This document shows, piece after piece, positions 24,500 through 33,660 of a DNA stretch of 63,996 bases. Location: the NCBI GenBank assembly GCA_934699135.1, contig CAKUVM010000007.1:1-63996 (forward strand), given 5' to 3'. The notes below the pieces were generated by a model that saw nothing but the letters and a program-made list of their open reading frames with translations, was not told the DNA's origin and did no database searches. This stretch comes from an uncultured Bacteroidales bacterium. GTDB lineage: Bacteria; Bacteroidota; Bacteroidia; Bacteroidales; Marinilabiliaceae. Each line of letters begins with the position of its first letter. The stretch's first letter is position 1. The translations under genes and the position numbers were made by a program.

Positions 24500-25544
24500 T
24501 TGTGGCTCTGTATGTTTTCAAAAGATTGGCCATAGCCGCCATCTTGGCCTCGGTCTCTGCCCACTCGTCTTCCATTCGGCTTTCGGGCATCAGCCCGCCG
24601 CCTGCGAAAAGGGTGCACCCATCGCCACTCATTTTCATGCATCTGAGCGTCACGAAGACGTCGGTGTCGCCATTGGCTCGCAACGCCCCCGCGAAACCGC
24701 TGAAATATTCCCGCTCCACGCCTTCGTGCGCCCGCAGAGCCTCCTGTGCCGCGGCCTTTGGCAGCCCGCACACCGCGGGCGTGGGGTGCAGTGCGGCTAG
24801 CAGGTCAGTGACGCGCGCGCCAGGGCGCAAGGTGAACGAGAAAAGAGTCCTAAGGTGCGCCAGGTTTGCCGCTTGAGTTGTCTCCGGCCCTTGCGCCTCA
24901 ATGTCTTGGGCAAGGGGGGCGAGCGTCTCCGTCACGTATTGCGCCACCACAGCCTGCTCGTCTTTGTTTTTTTTGCTCCACTCCACCATGCCTCCAGCCT
25001 CCGTGCGCATGGTGCCGGCCAGTGCCATGGTGCGCATGATGCCGCCGTGGCTCTCCAGCAGCAGTTCGGGCGTGGCCATGAGCCAGGTGCCGCAGCGCGG
25101 CGTGCTGATTAATGCCACAAAGGCTTGCGGGTAGGCTTCGCAAGCGGCTGCGAACAGTTCCCTGGCCTTGCTCTCGACCTGTTGGCATGCCAAGGAGACC
25201 CGCCGCGACAGCACCACTTTGCGCAGCGTTTTGTCGCGCACCAGGGAGTGCAACGCGCGGAAGCTCCTTGCGTAGTCGTCTCGCCCGCCATCATATCGCG
25301 GCGTGGCCGAGGCTGTCGGCTCGAGACTGCGTCTCGGCTGTGAGACCGGGTGCGCCTCGCCGGGAAAGAAAAGGATGGGCTGTGGCCCGCTGAGGTCAAA
25401 GGGGGCGAATATGAAGCCCGTGCGGCCCGCGGCAAGGCTCACGTCGTCAAGCTCCTCAGGCTCGCTCTCCAGGGCGCGGCTCTCGCCACAGGCCGGCAGC
25501 CGAAACATTGCGAAGCTGCCGTGTGTGTGTTCGTTATCCTGCAT
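24492..25544 (-). CDS. menF: Isochorismate synthase (MenF-type)
   Basis: 350 residues from ATG 25544. The open frame extends to 25622, but a perfect -7 box (25557-25564) lies inside that extension, so the shorter start is favoured. Chorismate-binding fold: KVVLSRRVSLA, TPELLLESHGG, ALAGTMR, the FTLRPGARVTDLLAALHPTPAVCGLPK block and YSGFAGA-like REYFSGFAGAL. It starts menaquinone synthesis and is first in the menF-D-B-C-E operon. No menA, menG/ubiE or menH gene is visible here. Confidence 0.93.
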   Translation of the reverse strand: MQDNEHTHGSFAMFRLPACGESRALESEPEELDDVSLAAGRTGFIFAPFDLSGPQPILFFPGEAHPVSQPRRSLEPTASATPRYDGGRDDYARSFRALHSLVRDKTLRKVVLSRRVSLACQQVESKARELFAAACEAYPQAFVALISTPRCGTWLMATPELLLESHGGIMRTMALAGTMRTEAGGMVEWSKKNKDEQAVVAQYVTETLAPLAQDIEAQGPETTQAANLAHLRTLFSFTLRPGARVTDLLAALHPTPAVCGLPKAAAQEALRAHEGVEREYFSGFAGALRANGDTDVFVTLRCMKMSGDGCTLFAGGGLMPESRMEDEWAETEAKMAAMANLLKTYRATNV

Positions 25545-25556
25545 GGTTGCTGAGTG

Positions 25557-25564
25557 CAAAGGTA
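25557..25564 (-). promoter_or_regulatory. -7 element of the menaquinone operon
   Basis: On the minus strand it reads TACCTTTG, 12 bases before the menF ATG, giving a leader of only a few bases. A matching -33 is not clear. Confidence 0.5.
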
Positions 25565-25640
25565 GGTCATAAATGGCAAAGACGGCTCGCGGAGACCCGC
25601 GGCCGTGGCTTTTCCATTTCATAATGTCGTTTTCAAACTC

Positions 25641-25648
25641 TATATTTG
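25641..25648 (+). promoter_or_regulatory. -7 element of the CLC gene
   Basis: It reads TATATTTG, a perfect -7 match, 90 bases before the ATG at 25739. It is divergent from the menF promoter 77 bases away. Confidence 0.5.
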
Positions 25649-25738
25649 TGCGTTTTTAGGGGAGGCCGCGGAGTCTCTTTTGCCGCGTCCGAGGGGGCGC
25701 GTCCCTGCCTGTGCCCGCGGTTCTTGAAAAGAGGGATA

Positions 25739-27529
25739 ATGTCCAAGATACTCAATCTCATCCAGCTCATGGCGGACAATGCCAGCCGCTGGGTTGTCGA
25801 CAAGATTGGCCAACGTTATTTCGTCATCCTGCTCAGTCTGGTCGTGGGAGTGGTCAGTGGTCTGGCCGCTGTCACCCTCAAGCACACCATAACTTTCGTC
25901 AAAACCATCGTAGACGGGTTCTCGGGCCTCAATTTCAACTTGCTGCTGCTCGTGAGCCCGGCCGTGGGCATTCTCTTTTCGTGGCTCTTGGTGCGCTATG
26001 TCATCCGCGGAAATCTGGGGCATGGCATCACGCAGATTCTCTACGCCATATCGCAGACTGGCAGCTCCCTGCCGCCGCATCACATTTACTCGTCCATCGT
26101 CACCAGCTCTTTCACCATTGGTTTCGGAGGGTCGGTGGGAGCCGAGGCCCCTATCGCTCTCACGGGCGCGGGCATCGGCAGCAACATTGCCAAATTCTTC
26201 AAGCTGGACTACAAGACGGTGACGCTCCTCATGGCCTGTGGCGCGGCGGGCGGCATAGCCGGCGTGTTCAAGGCCCCCGTCGCGGGGGTTGTCTTCACGC
26301 TGGAGATTCTTATGCTCAACTTGACCATGGCGTCTATGGTGCCGCTCATGATATCTGCCGTGGTGGCCACTTCTGTGACCTACTGGTTCATGGGCAGCGA
26401 TGTGGAGTTTTCCATGAGCCGCATAAGCGACTTCGTCTTGGGCAATGTCCCGTTCTACTGCCTTTTGGGCGTCTTTGCCGGCTTCGTGTCGTTGCTCTTC
26501 GCGCGCGCCATGTGGTTCACCGAGGGGCGCATGGGGCGAATATCAAACCCGTGGGTCAAGTGGGTCGTCGGCAGTTCCATCCTTGGCGTGCTCATATTCT
26601 TGCTGCCGCCGCTCTATGGCGAGGGCTACACCACCATCAGCCAGCTCCTCCAGGGCAACGCTTCCAATGCCATGGATGAGTCGCCCCTAGAGTCGCTCTT
26701 TGGCCGCTCCAACGGCGCCGTGCTGCTCTATGCCGGCCTCATCCTCTTGCTCAAGGCCGTGGCCACGGCCGCCACCACTGGCGCGGGAGGCGTGGGCGGC
26801 ACTTTCGCGCCATCGCTGTTTATGGGGGCCGTCACGGGCTTTTTCTTCTCGCAAGGCCTCAACACCCTCTTCGGCTGCGACTTGCCGACGACAAATTTCA
26901 CCCTCGTCGGCATGGCGGGTGTCATGGCGGGTGTCATGCATGCGCCCATGACGGCCATATTCCTGATTGCCGAGATAACCAACGGATACTCGCTCCTGCT
27001 CCCGCTCATGATAACTTCAACGCTCAGCCACGTCACCATGGCCTGTTTCGAGCCTCAGAGCATCTACACCAAGCCTCTGGCCGACAAGGGCGAGCTGCTC
27101 ACGCACAAAAAAGACAAGACGGTGCTCACGCTCATGCACCTTGACAAAGTCATTGAGACGGACTTCACCCCCGTCAGGGGAGACGCGACGCTTGGTGACC
27201 TGATCAGGCTCATTGCGCAGTCTAGCAGAAACATATTCCCCGTGGTCAATGGCCGCGAGGAACTCATTGGTGTGGTGTTGCTCAATGACATACGCCCCAT
27301 CATGTTCGATCGCGAAAAATATGAGGTCACCAAGGTCCGCGAGCTTATGGTCATCCCGCCGGCTTTCATCTCGACCGATGAGAATATGGAGAGCGTGATG
27401 GACAAGTTTGAGTCCACAGGCGCGTGGAACCTGCCCGTGGTGGACCATAGGAAATATGTCGGGTTTGTCTCTAAGTCAAAGATTCTCACGGTCTACCGAA
27501 GAGTGCTCACGCACATATCCTACGAGTGA
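25739..27529 (+). CDS. CLC-type chloride channel/antiporter with CBS pair
   Basis: 596 residues from ATG 25739. Around ten or more membrane helices in the first ~420 residues; GGSVGAEAPIALTG corresponds to the GxxGxE/P filter block and keeps the gating glutamate. GAGGVGGTFAPSLFMGA is the second filter signature. The C-terminal ~120 residues form two CBS domains (the second with NLPVVDHRKYVGFVSKSKIL). Family members exchange Cl- for H+ or conduct Cl-; F- specificity is not suggested. The exported PD40 gene starts 25 bases downstream. Confidence 0.92.
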   Translation: MSKILNLIQLMADNASRWVVDKIGQRYFVILLSLVVGVVSGLAAVTLKHTITFVKTIVDGFSGLNFNLLLLVSPAVGILFSWLLVRYVIRGNLGHGITQILYAISQTGSSLPPHHIYSSIVTSSFTIGFGGSVGAEAPIALTGAGIGSNIAKFFKLDYKTVTLLMACGAAGGIAGVFKAPVAGVVFTLEILMLNLTMASMVPLMISAVVATSVTYWFMGSDVEFSMSRISDFVLGNVPFYCLLGVFAGFVSLLFARAMWFTEGRMGRISNPWVKWVVGSSILGVLIFLLPPLYGEGYTTISQLLQGNASNAMDESPLESLFGRSNGAVLLYAGLILLLKAVATAATTGAGGVGGTFAPSLFMGAVTGFFFSQGLNTLFGCDLPTTNFTLVGMAGVMAGVMHAPMTAIFLIAEITNGYSLLLPLMITSTLSHVTMACFEPQSIYTKPLADKGELLTHKKDKTVLTLMHLDKVIETDFTPVRGDATLGDLIRLIAQSSRNIFPVVNGREELIGVVLLNDIRPIMFDREKYEVTKVRELMVIPPAFISTDENMESVMDKFESTGAWNLPVVDHRKYVGFVSKSKILTVYRRVLTHISYE

Positions 27530-27554
27530 TCCCCCCATCCCTCACAAACCAGCC

Positions 27555-29990
27555 ATGAAACGGATACTCATCGCCATACTCACCCTCGCCTCGGCGCAAG
27601 GGGCGGCCTTTGGCCAGTCTAAGCAAGAGGCGTTGCAGAAGGCCGCGTCTCTTTTTGCCGGCCGGCAATATCCCGAGGTCTGCGCCGCCCTCAAGCCCGT
27701 CACCACAGACGGCGAGCGTGACCCCAAGGTGAATTTCTACCTCGGCGCCGCCGAGGCCATGACGGGCCGCAACGTGGAAGACGCTGTCAAACGCCTGCAC
27801 CTGGCGCAACTCCGCGGTTTCATGAAGTCCGACGCCAACCTATATCTTGGCCGCGCCTACCAGCTCATGTGCGAGTATGAGCAGGCGCGCTCGGCCTTCG
27901 CCAAATTCTTGCCCACGGCAAAAGACGAGACTTTGGCCGTCATGGCTCGGAGGTTCGACTCTGAGTGCGAGTCCGCCATACAGATTGCCGGCAAAGTGTT
28001 CAGCCTCCGCGTTGTGGCCAAGACCAAGTTGCCGGCATCCGAGATGCTCTCGGCCTACGGGGCCTCGCGTGAGGTGGGCACAGTGTGCCGAAACTCCAGA
28101 TTCTTCCAAAGCGACATCGACCCCGACGGGCTGATGTATATGACAGAGCGCGCCGATGCCGCTTATTTCGCCCTCCCCGACGACGCTGGCCGAGACAAGC
28201 TCATGAAGATGGAGAAACTCATTGGCGGATGGGGAGACATGACGCGTTTGGCGGGCATTGAGGCTCCGACGACCGCCGACGACCGCACCCCGGTGCTGAT
28301 GACAGACGGCCAGACGCTCTACTTCTCGTCAAACCGACCGGGCGGCATGGGCGGCTACGACATCTACCGCTCCACCTACGACCCCGACACGCGCACATTC
28401 TCTGAACCCGTCAATATGGGAGTGCCGTTCAACTCCCCCTATGACGACTATATGTTCCTGCCCGACGAGTTCTCACGCAGGGCCTGGTTCGCGTCAAACC
28501 GAGAGACTGGCGGCACCGACTCCGTGACGGTCTACCAGATTGTGTGGGACGACTCCGTGATCCGCAGTATGGCGCATTCCACAGGCGACATCCGCCGCGC
28601 GCTAAGCCTCCCACTGGATCCCGATGCGGCAGCTTTGGCTCATGCCGTGGCAAGGCAAGTGCCCGGACAGCGCGCCAAGGCCGCGCCCGCGGCTCCGAAA
28701 ACTCAGTTTAAGTTGGCGCTGTGCGACTCACTCACCTACACCCGTTGGGAGCATTTCCGAAGCCCCAAGGCCAAGAGCCTCTACCAGCAGGCGTTGCGGT
28801 CCGCCGCCGAGAAAGACAGCATGGTGCGCCAGATGGCCGCCCAGCGTAAAGAGTTCATGGCCTTGACTTCGAGCCTGGAGCGAAACGCCAAGCTGCAAGA
28901 GCTGCTACAGACGGAGAGGAGCATATATGCCTTGGAAGACGAGGCCGCAGAAAAGACCGAGCAAGCACGAAATGAGGAGCTCAAGACATTGGTGGAACAG
29001 ATTGAGGCAGGCCGCTACGTGCCGTTGGCCGCCATCAAACTAAAAGCCGAAGCCCCCGCGCGCGACTCGGAGGGAGTCTTAGAGCCCGCCCATTTTTCAT
29101 CCTATTCGCCCGTCTTCTTCCAAGAGGCCAAGGCGGCGGAAGATGACGACCTCATGGCCGTGCTTACCGACTCTGAGCACGCGGTCGTCTTGGAGCAGGA
29201 CAGCCTCCTCGCCTGGGCGCAAATCCTTACGCTGGAAGCCGCACAGGCGGAAGATCGATACCTGCAAGGCGCAGTGGCGCAAGAAGAGCCCAACGTGAAG
29301 AAATATAGGCAGATGGCTAATGACCTTACGGTGCGCGCCTACCGCACCAAAGTCAACACTTTCGAGAGCGCCTACGTGCGGTTGACGGCCGGCTTGACGG
29401 GCTATGACGCGTCGGAACTGGCCGACCTCCACCGGGCGGCCGCCACGCTGGCCTCGCAAACAGCGGGCGAGGCGCAGGCCTCTGACTCTGCCGCCATCTG
29501 CCGCAGGGCTGTGGCCGCCTATGAGCGATGTCTCATGCGCTACGCCGCCCATGCCGATGGCACGTTCCCGCTGCCACGGCTGCATGAGGGCGACGCGGCG
29601 GCCGCCGTTACGCCCGCGGCCACCGGCCATGAGTCCTCGCCCGCCCCCGCGCCAGGCAAGGCGGAGGCGGCGGGTGCGTCTCCTGCCCCCGCCACATCTC
29701 CCGCCGCCACCGATGAGCGGCAGGGAGACGAGGCCACTGCGGCCGCGGAGAAAGTCTCTTCGGCCGACTACAAGATACAACTTGGAGCTTTCCGCAGCCG
29801 ACCTGCCCTCCTGGCCAAGTTGCCCAACCCCGACGCCGTCTCCTCGCTCCCACTGCCGGGCCGCGGCCTGACGCGCTATTACTACGGGGCCTACGCCTCG
29901 GCCGCCGCCGCGGGGGCGGATATCCAGGCGGTGCGCTCGGCTGGTTTCGATGGCGCTTTTGTCACCAAAGTGGAGCGGGGGCGTCAGTAG
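27555..29990 (+). CDS. Exported PD40 repeat protein with C-terminal SPOR domain
   Basis: 811 residues from ATG 27555 (MKRILIAILTLASAQGAAFG is a signal peptide). Order: TPR-like helices to ~residue 130; a WD40-like/PD40 beta-propeller segment (VLMTDGQTLYFSSNRPGGMGGYDIY is diagnostic of the OmpA-associated PD40 proteins); a long helical region; an alanine/proline-rich linker; and a C-terminal SPOR-like domain beginning YKIQLGAFRSRPALL. SPOR domains bind denuded peptidoglycan, so it probably sits in the periplasm at the wall or the division site. It lacks an OmpA domain, which the PD40 proteins often have. Co-directional with CLC and MATE genes. Confidence 0.8.
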   Translation: MKRILIAILTLASAQGAAFGQSKQEALQKAASLFAGRQYPEVCAALKPVTTDGERDPKVNFYLGAAEAMTGRNVEDAVKRLHLAQLRGFMKSDANLYLGRAYQLMCEYEQARSAFAKFLPTAKDETLAVMARRFDSECESAIQIAGKVFSLRVVAKTKLPASEMLSAYGASREVGTVCRNSRFFQSDIDPDGLMYMTERADAAYFALPDDAGRDKLMKMEKLIGGWGDMTRLAGIEAPTTADDRTPVLMTDGQTLYFSSNRPGGMGGYDIYRSTYDPDTRTFSEPVNMGVPFNSPYDDYMFLPDEFSRRAWFASNRETGGTDSVTVYQIVWDDSVIRSMAHSTGDIRRALSLPLDPDAAALAHAVARQVPGQRAKAAPAAPKTQFKLALCDSLTYTRWEHFRSPKAKSLYQQALRSAAEKDSMVRQMAAQRKEFMALTSSLERNAKLQELLQTERSIYALEDEAAEKTEQARNEELKTLVEQIEAGRYVPLAAIKLKAEAPARDSEGVLEPAHFSSYSPVFFQEAKAAEDDDLMAVLTDSEHAVVLEQDSLLAWAQILTLEAAQAEDRYLQGAVAQEEPNVKKYRQMANDLTVRAYRTKVNTFESAYVRLTAGLTGYDASELADLHRAAATLASQTAGEAQASDSAAICRRAVAAYERCLMRYAAHADGTFPLPRLHEGDAAAAVTPAATGHESSPAPAPGKAEAAGASPAPATSPAATDERQGDEATAAAEKVSSADYKIQLGAFRSRPALLAKLPNPDAVSSLPLPGRGLTRYYYGAYASAAAAGADIQAVRSAGFDGAFVTKVERGRQ

Positions 29991-30061
29991 CGGCGCGTTT
30001 CCTGCGCGTGGCCGTCGCCACGCCCCCCCGGGGGTCGGTATATTCCCGATTTCAAAAGATT

Positions 30062-31393
30062 ATGCAACAGATAGATATGCTTCATGGCCCTCTGGCCAGG
30101 AAGATACTCCTCTTCGCCCTGCCCTTGGCCGCCAGCAGTGTGCTTCAGCAGATGTTCAATGCCGTAGACGTGGCTGTCGTGGGGCGTTTTGCCTCCAGTG
30201 AGGCCTTGGCCGCCGTGGGCAGCAACTCTCCCGTAATCAACTTGCTGGTCAACCTGTTTGTGGGCATATCTATGGGCGCCAACGTAGTCTTGGCCAACCA
30301 TATAGGGCAGAAGAACGACAATGGCGTGCGCCGCTCCGTGGCCACCTCGGCCGTGGTGGCGGTCTTTAGCGGCCTCTTCCTCATGGTGTTGGGGCTTCTT
30401 GTGGCGCGACCCATTTTGGAGCTTATGGGAGCGCCCGAAAACGTCATAGACCTTGCCACGCTCTACTTGCGCATCTATTTTCTCGGGATGCCGTTCATTA
30501 TGGTCTTCAACTTCGGTTCGGCCATTCTCCGCAGCATGGGAGACACGCGCCGCCCGCTGCTCTGCCTCGTTGTCTCGGGCGTTGTCAACACAGTTCTCAA
30601 CCTCGTGCTGGTCATCGGCTTCGGCCGCGGCGTAGATGGTGTGGCCATAGCCACGGTGGTGGCCAATGTGGTCAATGCCGTCATGGTCGTCGCTATGCTG
30701 CGGCGGGAGAAAGGCCCCGTGCGCCTAGATGTGCGCCACCTTGGCGTGGCGTGGCCGGAGCTTCGCAAGATGCTTCAGATAGGCGTGCCGGCCGGTGTCC
30801 AGGGCCTGGTCTTCTCCCTCTCCAATGTGGTGATTCAGTCGGCCATCAACAGCTTCGGCTCCGCCGCCATGGGAGGCTCCGCCGCGGGCCTCACCTACGA
30901 GCAGTTTTGTTATTTCTTTATGTCGGCCTATTGCGGCGCGGCCGTCACGTTCGTGGGGCAGAACTTCGGCGCGGGGCAGAAGGAGCGGTGTCGCCGCGTG
31001 TTTCGCATCGGCATGATCATGGCCGTCGTCACGTCTCTTGTCCTCAATTTGGGCATTGCTGCCGGTCGCGGCTTTTTCATCTCGCTCTTCACGGCAGATC
31101 CGGCTGTCGCTGCCTACGCCTCGGAGCGCATCTTGATAGCCCTTGTGTTTCAGACGTTGGCGTGTGGCTATGAGGTGAGCGGGGCTGTGCTGCGCGGCAT
31201 GGGTCATTCGGCGCTTCCTGCGGTCATAGTCATTTTCGGCACATGCCTGCTGCGCCTGGCGTGGGTCTATCTCGCTGTGCCGCTTCACCCCACTTTTGGC
31301 TTCCTCCTCGCCGTCTATCCCATATCGTGGGTCGTCACAAGCACGCTTGTCTTGGGCGCTTATTGGCGTGTCGCCAGACGGGAGCTGGCGTGA
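30062..31393 (+). CDS. MATE-family efflux protein
   Basis: 443 residues from ATG 30062 (MQQIDMLHGPLARKILLFALP). Twelve hydrophobic segments arranged as two six-helix halves; the motif ALAAVGSNSPVINLLVNLF and the FGSAILRSMGDTRRPL loop are typical of the DinF/NorM group. It exports cationic drugs or metabolites with Na+ or H+. The stop is followed directly by a run of 11 G (31394-31404), then the convergent methyltransferase. Confidence 0.9.
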   Translation: MQQIDMLHGPLARKILLFALPLAASSVLQQMFNAVDVAVVGRFASSEALAAVGSNSPVINLLVNLFVGISMGANVVLANHIGQKNDNGVRRSVATSAVVAVFSGLFLMVLGLLVARPILELMGAPENVIDLATLYLRIYFLGMPFIMVFNFGSAILRSMGDTRRPLLCLVVSGVVNTVLNLVLVIGFGRGVDGVAIATVVANVVNAVMVVAMLRREKGPVRLDVRHLGVAWPELRKMLQIGVPAGVQGLVFSLSNVVIQSAINSFGSAAMGGSAAGLTYEQFCYFFMSAYCGAAVTFVGQNFGAGQKERCRRVFRIGMIMAVVTSLVLNLGIAAGRGFFISLFTADPAVAAYASERILIALVFQTLACGYEVSGAVLRGMGHSALPAVIVIFGTCLLRLAWVYLAVPLHPTFGFLLAVYPISWVVTSTLVLGAYWRVARRELA

Positions 31394-31404
31394 GGGGGGG
31401 GGGG
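31394..31404. repeat. G11 homopolymer
   Basis: Eleven G in a row immediately after the MATE stop codon and five bases before the end of the methyltransferase gene. It is intergenic between convergent genes. Confidence 0.8.
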
Positions 31405-31409
31405 AATGG

Positions 31410-32651
31410 TCAGCAGCCTAATTGGTTGAGCAGTCTCACCAGTGCGCGCCCTAGAGCCCATGCCAAATTTACGGGGACCGCGTTGCCGATCTGCTTATAC
31501 TGGGCTGCCATGCTGCCCTCAAAGATCCAATCGTCTGGAAATGTTTGTATCCTGGCGTATTCTCGTACAGATAATGGCCTGGTCTCTGTCGGGTGGCATC
31601 TCTCAGTCTGTTTTTGCACGGGAGAGCATGTTAGCGTCAGGCTGGGCTCGTCCAATGACAGTCTGCGGGCCATGCCGGTTTTCCCGCCTTCCGACTCGTA
31701 GCTGACTCCCATAAACTCGCGAGCCACGTCTTCCGGCAGGTCTCTCCAGTCTCCTCCTTGCGGGACTTGCGCAAGCACTTTTGCCTTCTTTTCAGAGTAA
31801 GACGCGCATACGGAAGATGGGGTGTCACAGTCATACAACTCACCTTTGAAAAAAGCGTCTCGCAATGTCATTATCCTGTGGTAGGGCGACGGCCACCGAA
31901 ACAGCGCCTTCTCCGCCAGGTCATTCCTTATCGCCACCAGGATTAGCCTCTCCCGTTTTTGCGGGACCATATATTTTATGGCGTGCAGGATGCGCGGCTC
32001 AACAAGAGTGTAGCCCATGTCCGCAATCGCCTCGCGTATCACTTTGAGAGTGCGCCCCCCATCATGTGAGGCCAGGCCTTTCACATTTTCGCCAACAAAT
32101 ATTTTGGCGTTTGTCTCTTTTACAGCCCGGGCAAGTTCAAAAAACAAAGTCCCGCGAGTGTCGTTGAAACCTGCCTTTTTGCCGGCAAAGCTGAATGTCT
32201 GACAAGGGAAACCTCCTGTGACTAAATCAATTTTGTCCTTAAAACGGGAGAAGTCAACCTTCCTTACATCTCCTTCCGCAACGTGCCATTCAGGACGATT
32301 CCTTAGCAACGTACGGCAAGCGTCATGATCTATTTCATTTAGCATCAGATGTTTAAATCCCGCCTTTTCCATGCCTATGGCAAGTCCGCCAGCCCCTGCG
32401 AAGAGTTCAATGCTCGTATAGTCCCGCTCCGGCTTGGTCCGCATCTCGTTCGCCCAGTCAGAATTGACCATTTCACGCATTTGCGGGACTTCTTTCAGAT
32501 CTTCGGTGTTTAGCAGGAGTGTACCGTCTTGAGCTTTCCGTGCCTTGTATACCCCCTTTTCAACCCACATTGTAGCAGTCCTGCGAGAGACCCCCATGAT
32601 ATCGGCGAAATTGCTGACGCTCAAATTGTAATTGCTTCCCATCATACTCAA
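31410..32651 (-). CDS. DNA cytosine-5 methyltransferase with N-terminal HTH
   Basis: 413 residues. Residues ~10-35 (VSNFADIMGVSRRTATMWVEKG) form a helix-turn-helix; the methyltransferase follows with motif I FAGAGGLAIGME (84-95), the catalytic PCQ at 149-151, ENV at 188-190, QKRER at 231-235 and motif X QIGNAVPVNLAWA at the end. It makes 5-methylcytosine. An N-terminal HTH in m5C methyltransferases such as M.SsoII represses the restriction operon, which suggests the same here. It lies 6 bases after its restriction partner, and the DNA is lower in GC than its neighbours. Confidence 0.92.
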   Translation of the reverse strand: MSMMGSNYNLSVSNFADIMGVSRRTATMWVEKGVYKARKAQDGTLLLNTEDLKEVPQMREMVNSDWANEMRTKPERDYTSIELFAGAGGLAIGMEKAGFKHLMLNEIDHDACRTLLRNRPEWHVAEGDVRKVDFSRFKDKIDLVTGGFPCQTFSFAGKKAGFNDTRGTLFFELARAVKETNAKIFVGENVKGLASHDGGRTLKVIREAIADMGYTLVEPRILHAIKYMVPQKRERLILVAIRNDLAEKALFRWPSPYHRIMTLRDAFFKGELYDCDTPSSVCASYSEKKAKVLAQVPQGGDWRDLPEDVAREFMGVSYESEGGKTGMARRLSLDEPSLTLTCSPVQKQTERCHPTETRPLSVREYARIQTFPDDWIFEGSMAAQYKQIGNAVPVNLAWALGRALVRLLNQLGC

Positions 32652-32657
32652 TGTTGG

Positions 32658-33422
32658 CTAGAATTTGTCGAAACCATTGTATCCTTTGAATGCCAGCATG
32701 AACAGCTCTTTGTACAAACTTTCACCGCCAAGTTCTTTATATACAGAATTTTGGATGTGAGCCTCGGGCTCGTCTTTCAATACATCGTCAATGATGTCGG
32801 GCAAAGCCCGGCATAGCTTACAAAACGCCATATCATCCGCGAAAACAACGGAGTAGAACCTGTCCATTGATGTTTTCTTGATTCTCTCGTGCGAGTATTG
32901 CGATTTTGAGCCGTCTCGGTTCTTTAGTGTGACGTTCCAATTTTGCAAATGTGACCCTTTCGCTATAACCTCCACAAGGTAGCATGTGGCTTTGTCGTCT
33001 GTGAGCAGTTTGTTTTGCATCTTCGCATAGGTGTCACTTGCGCTCGCGTAGTTCATCGTGTTGTGCTTGTTTTTGATCTCCGCATAAACGTGCAGTCGCT
33101 CATTAAGCACGTCGAACCCGCCTTTTTGACCATTGCGGGGGACTTCCCATCCGTCCCCTGCGTAGCGAAAGATGTATTGGTGAAAGTACCCTATGCAGTT
33201 ATTGTTGCTTTTGTCAATTTGCCTAAGACACTCCGTGTTTATCGTTTCTTTTATGGTCTGGCCGTATATTTTTGAGTCGAGTAGGAGCTTGATAGGGTCT
33301 ACGATATTCTTGTTGAATTCTTCCAAGTTTATGCTGCGACGGTATTTGTGGACTGTCTCCCTTACATGTTCATAGATGTCCTTGTCGGACACAAAGCCAA
33401 GGTCGTACTGTCTCATTCCCAT
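32658..33422 (-). CDS. Type II restriction endonuclease, Eco47II-like
   Basis: 254 residues. A PD-(D/E)xK core is visible: D104 in GGFDVLNERL and E115-x-K117 in YAEIKNKHNTMN, the wording typical of the Eco47II/SinI group, whose members cut GGNCC or GGWCC. The site here is inferred, not known. An ATG two codons in (33416) is an alternative start. A TACTTTTG -7 box lies 14 bases upstream. The restriction gene precedes the methyltransferase in one operon. Confidence 0.8.
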   Translation of the reverse strand: MGMRQYDLGFVSDKDIYEHVRETVHKYRRSINLEEFNKNIVDPIKLLLDSKIYGQTIKETINTECLRQIDKSNNNCIGYFHQYIFRYAGDGWEVPRNGQKGGFDVLNERLHVYAEIKNKHNTMNYASASDTYAKMQNKLLTDDKATCYLVEVIAKGSHLQNWNVTLKNRDGSKSQYSHERIKKTSMDRFYSVVFADDMAFCKLCRALPDIIDDVLKDEPEAHIQNSVYKELGGESLYKELFMLAFKGYNGFDKF

Positions 33423-33436
33423 ACTGGTTTCTCCTG

Positions 33437-33444
33437 CAAAAGTA
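33437..33444 (-). promoter_or_regulatory. -7 element of the restriction-modification operon
   Basis: On the minus strand it reads TACTTTTG, a perfect match, 14 bases before the endonuclease ATG. A repressor bound here, such as the methyltransferase HTH, would control both genes. Confidence 0.5.
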
Positions 33445-33507
33445 AGGTTTTACTTTCTCATTGCGCTAAGCCTTTTGTTGGAGAACGTTCCCAAGAGTCG
33501 CAGGCTC

Positions 33508-33539
33508 AAAAAAGCCGGCGAGTTTCGCAACTCACCGGC
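33508..33539 (-). terminator. Terminator of the DUF3078 gene
   Basis: An 11-base stem (33514-33524 with 33529-33539, one mismatch), loop TCGC, followed on the minus strand by six T (A-run at 33508-33513). It lies 120 bases past the DUF3078 stop. Confidence 0.8.
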
Positions 33540-33660
33540 CCAAATCATTAAACCAAATAAAACTCTAAAACTATGAAAAATCACCTGCTTGTAAACATAC
33601 AATTACCGTGCCAATGTCTCCATACGCATTGCCTTGTAGTGGCGTTTTTTGACCCAAGGC

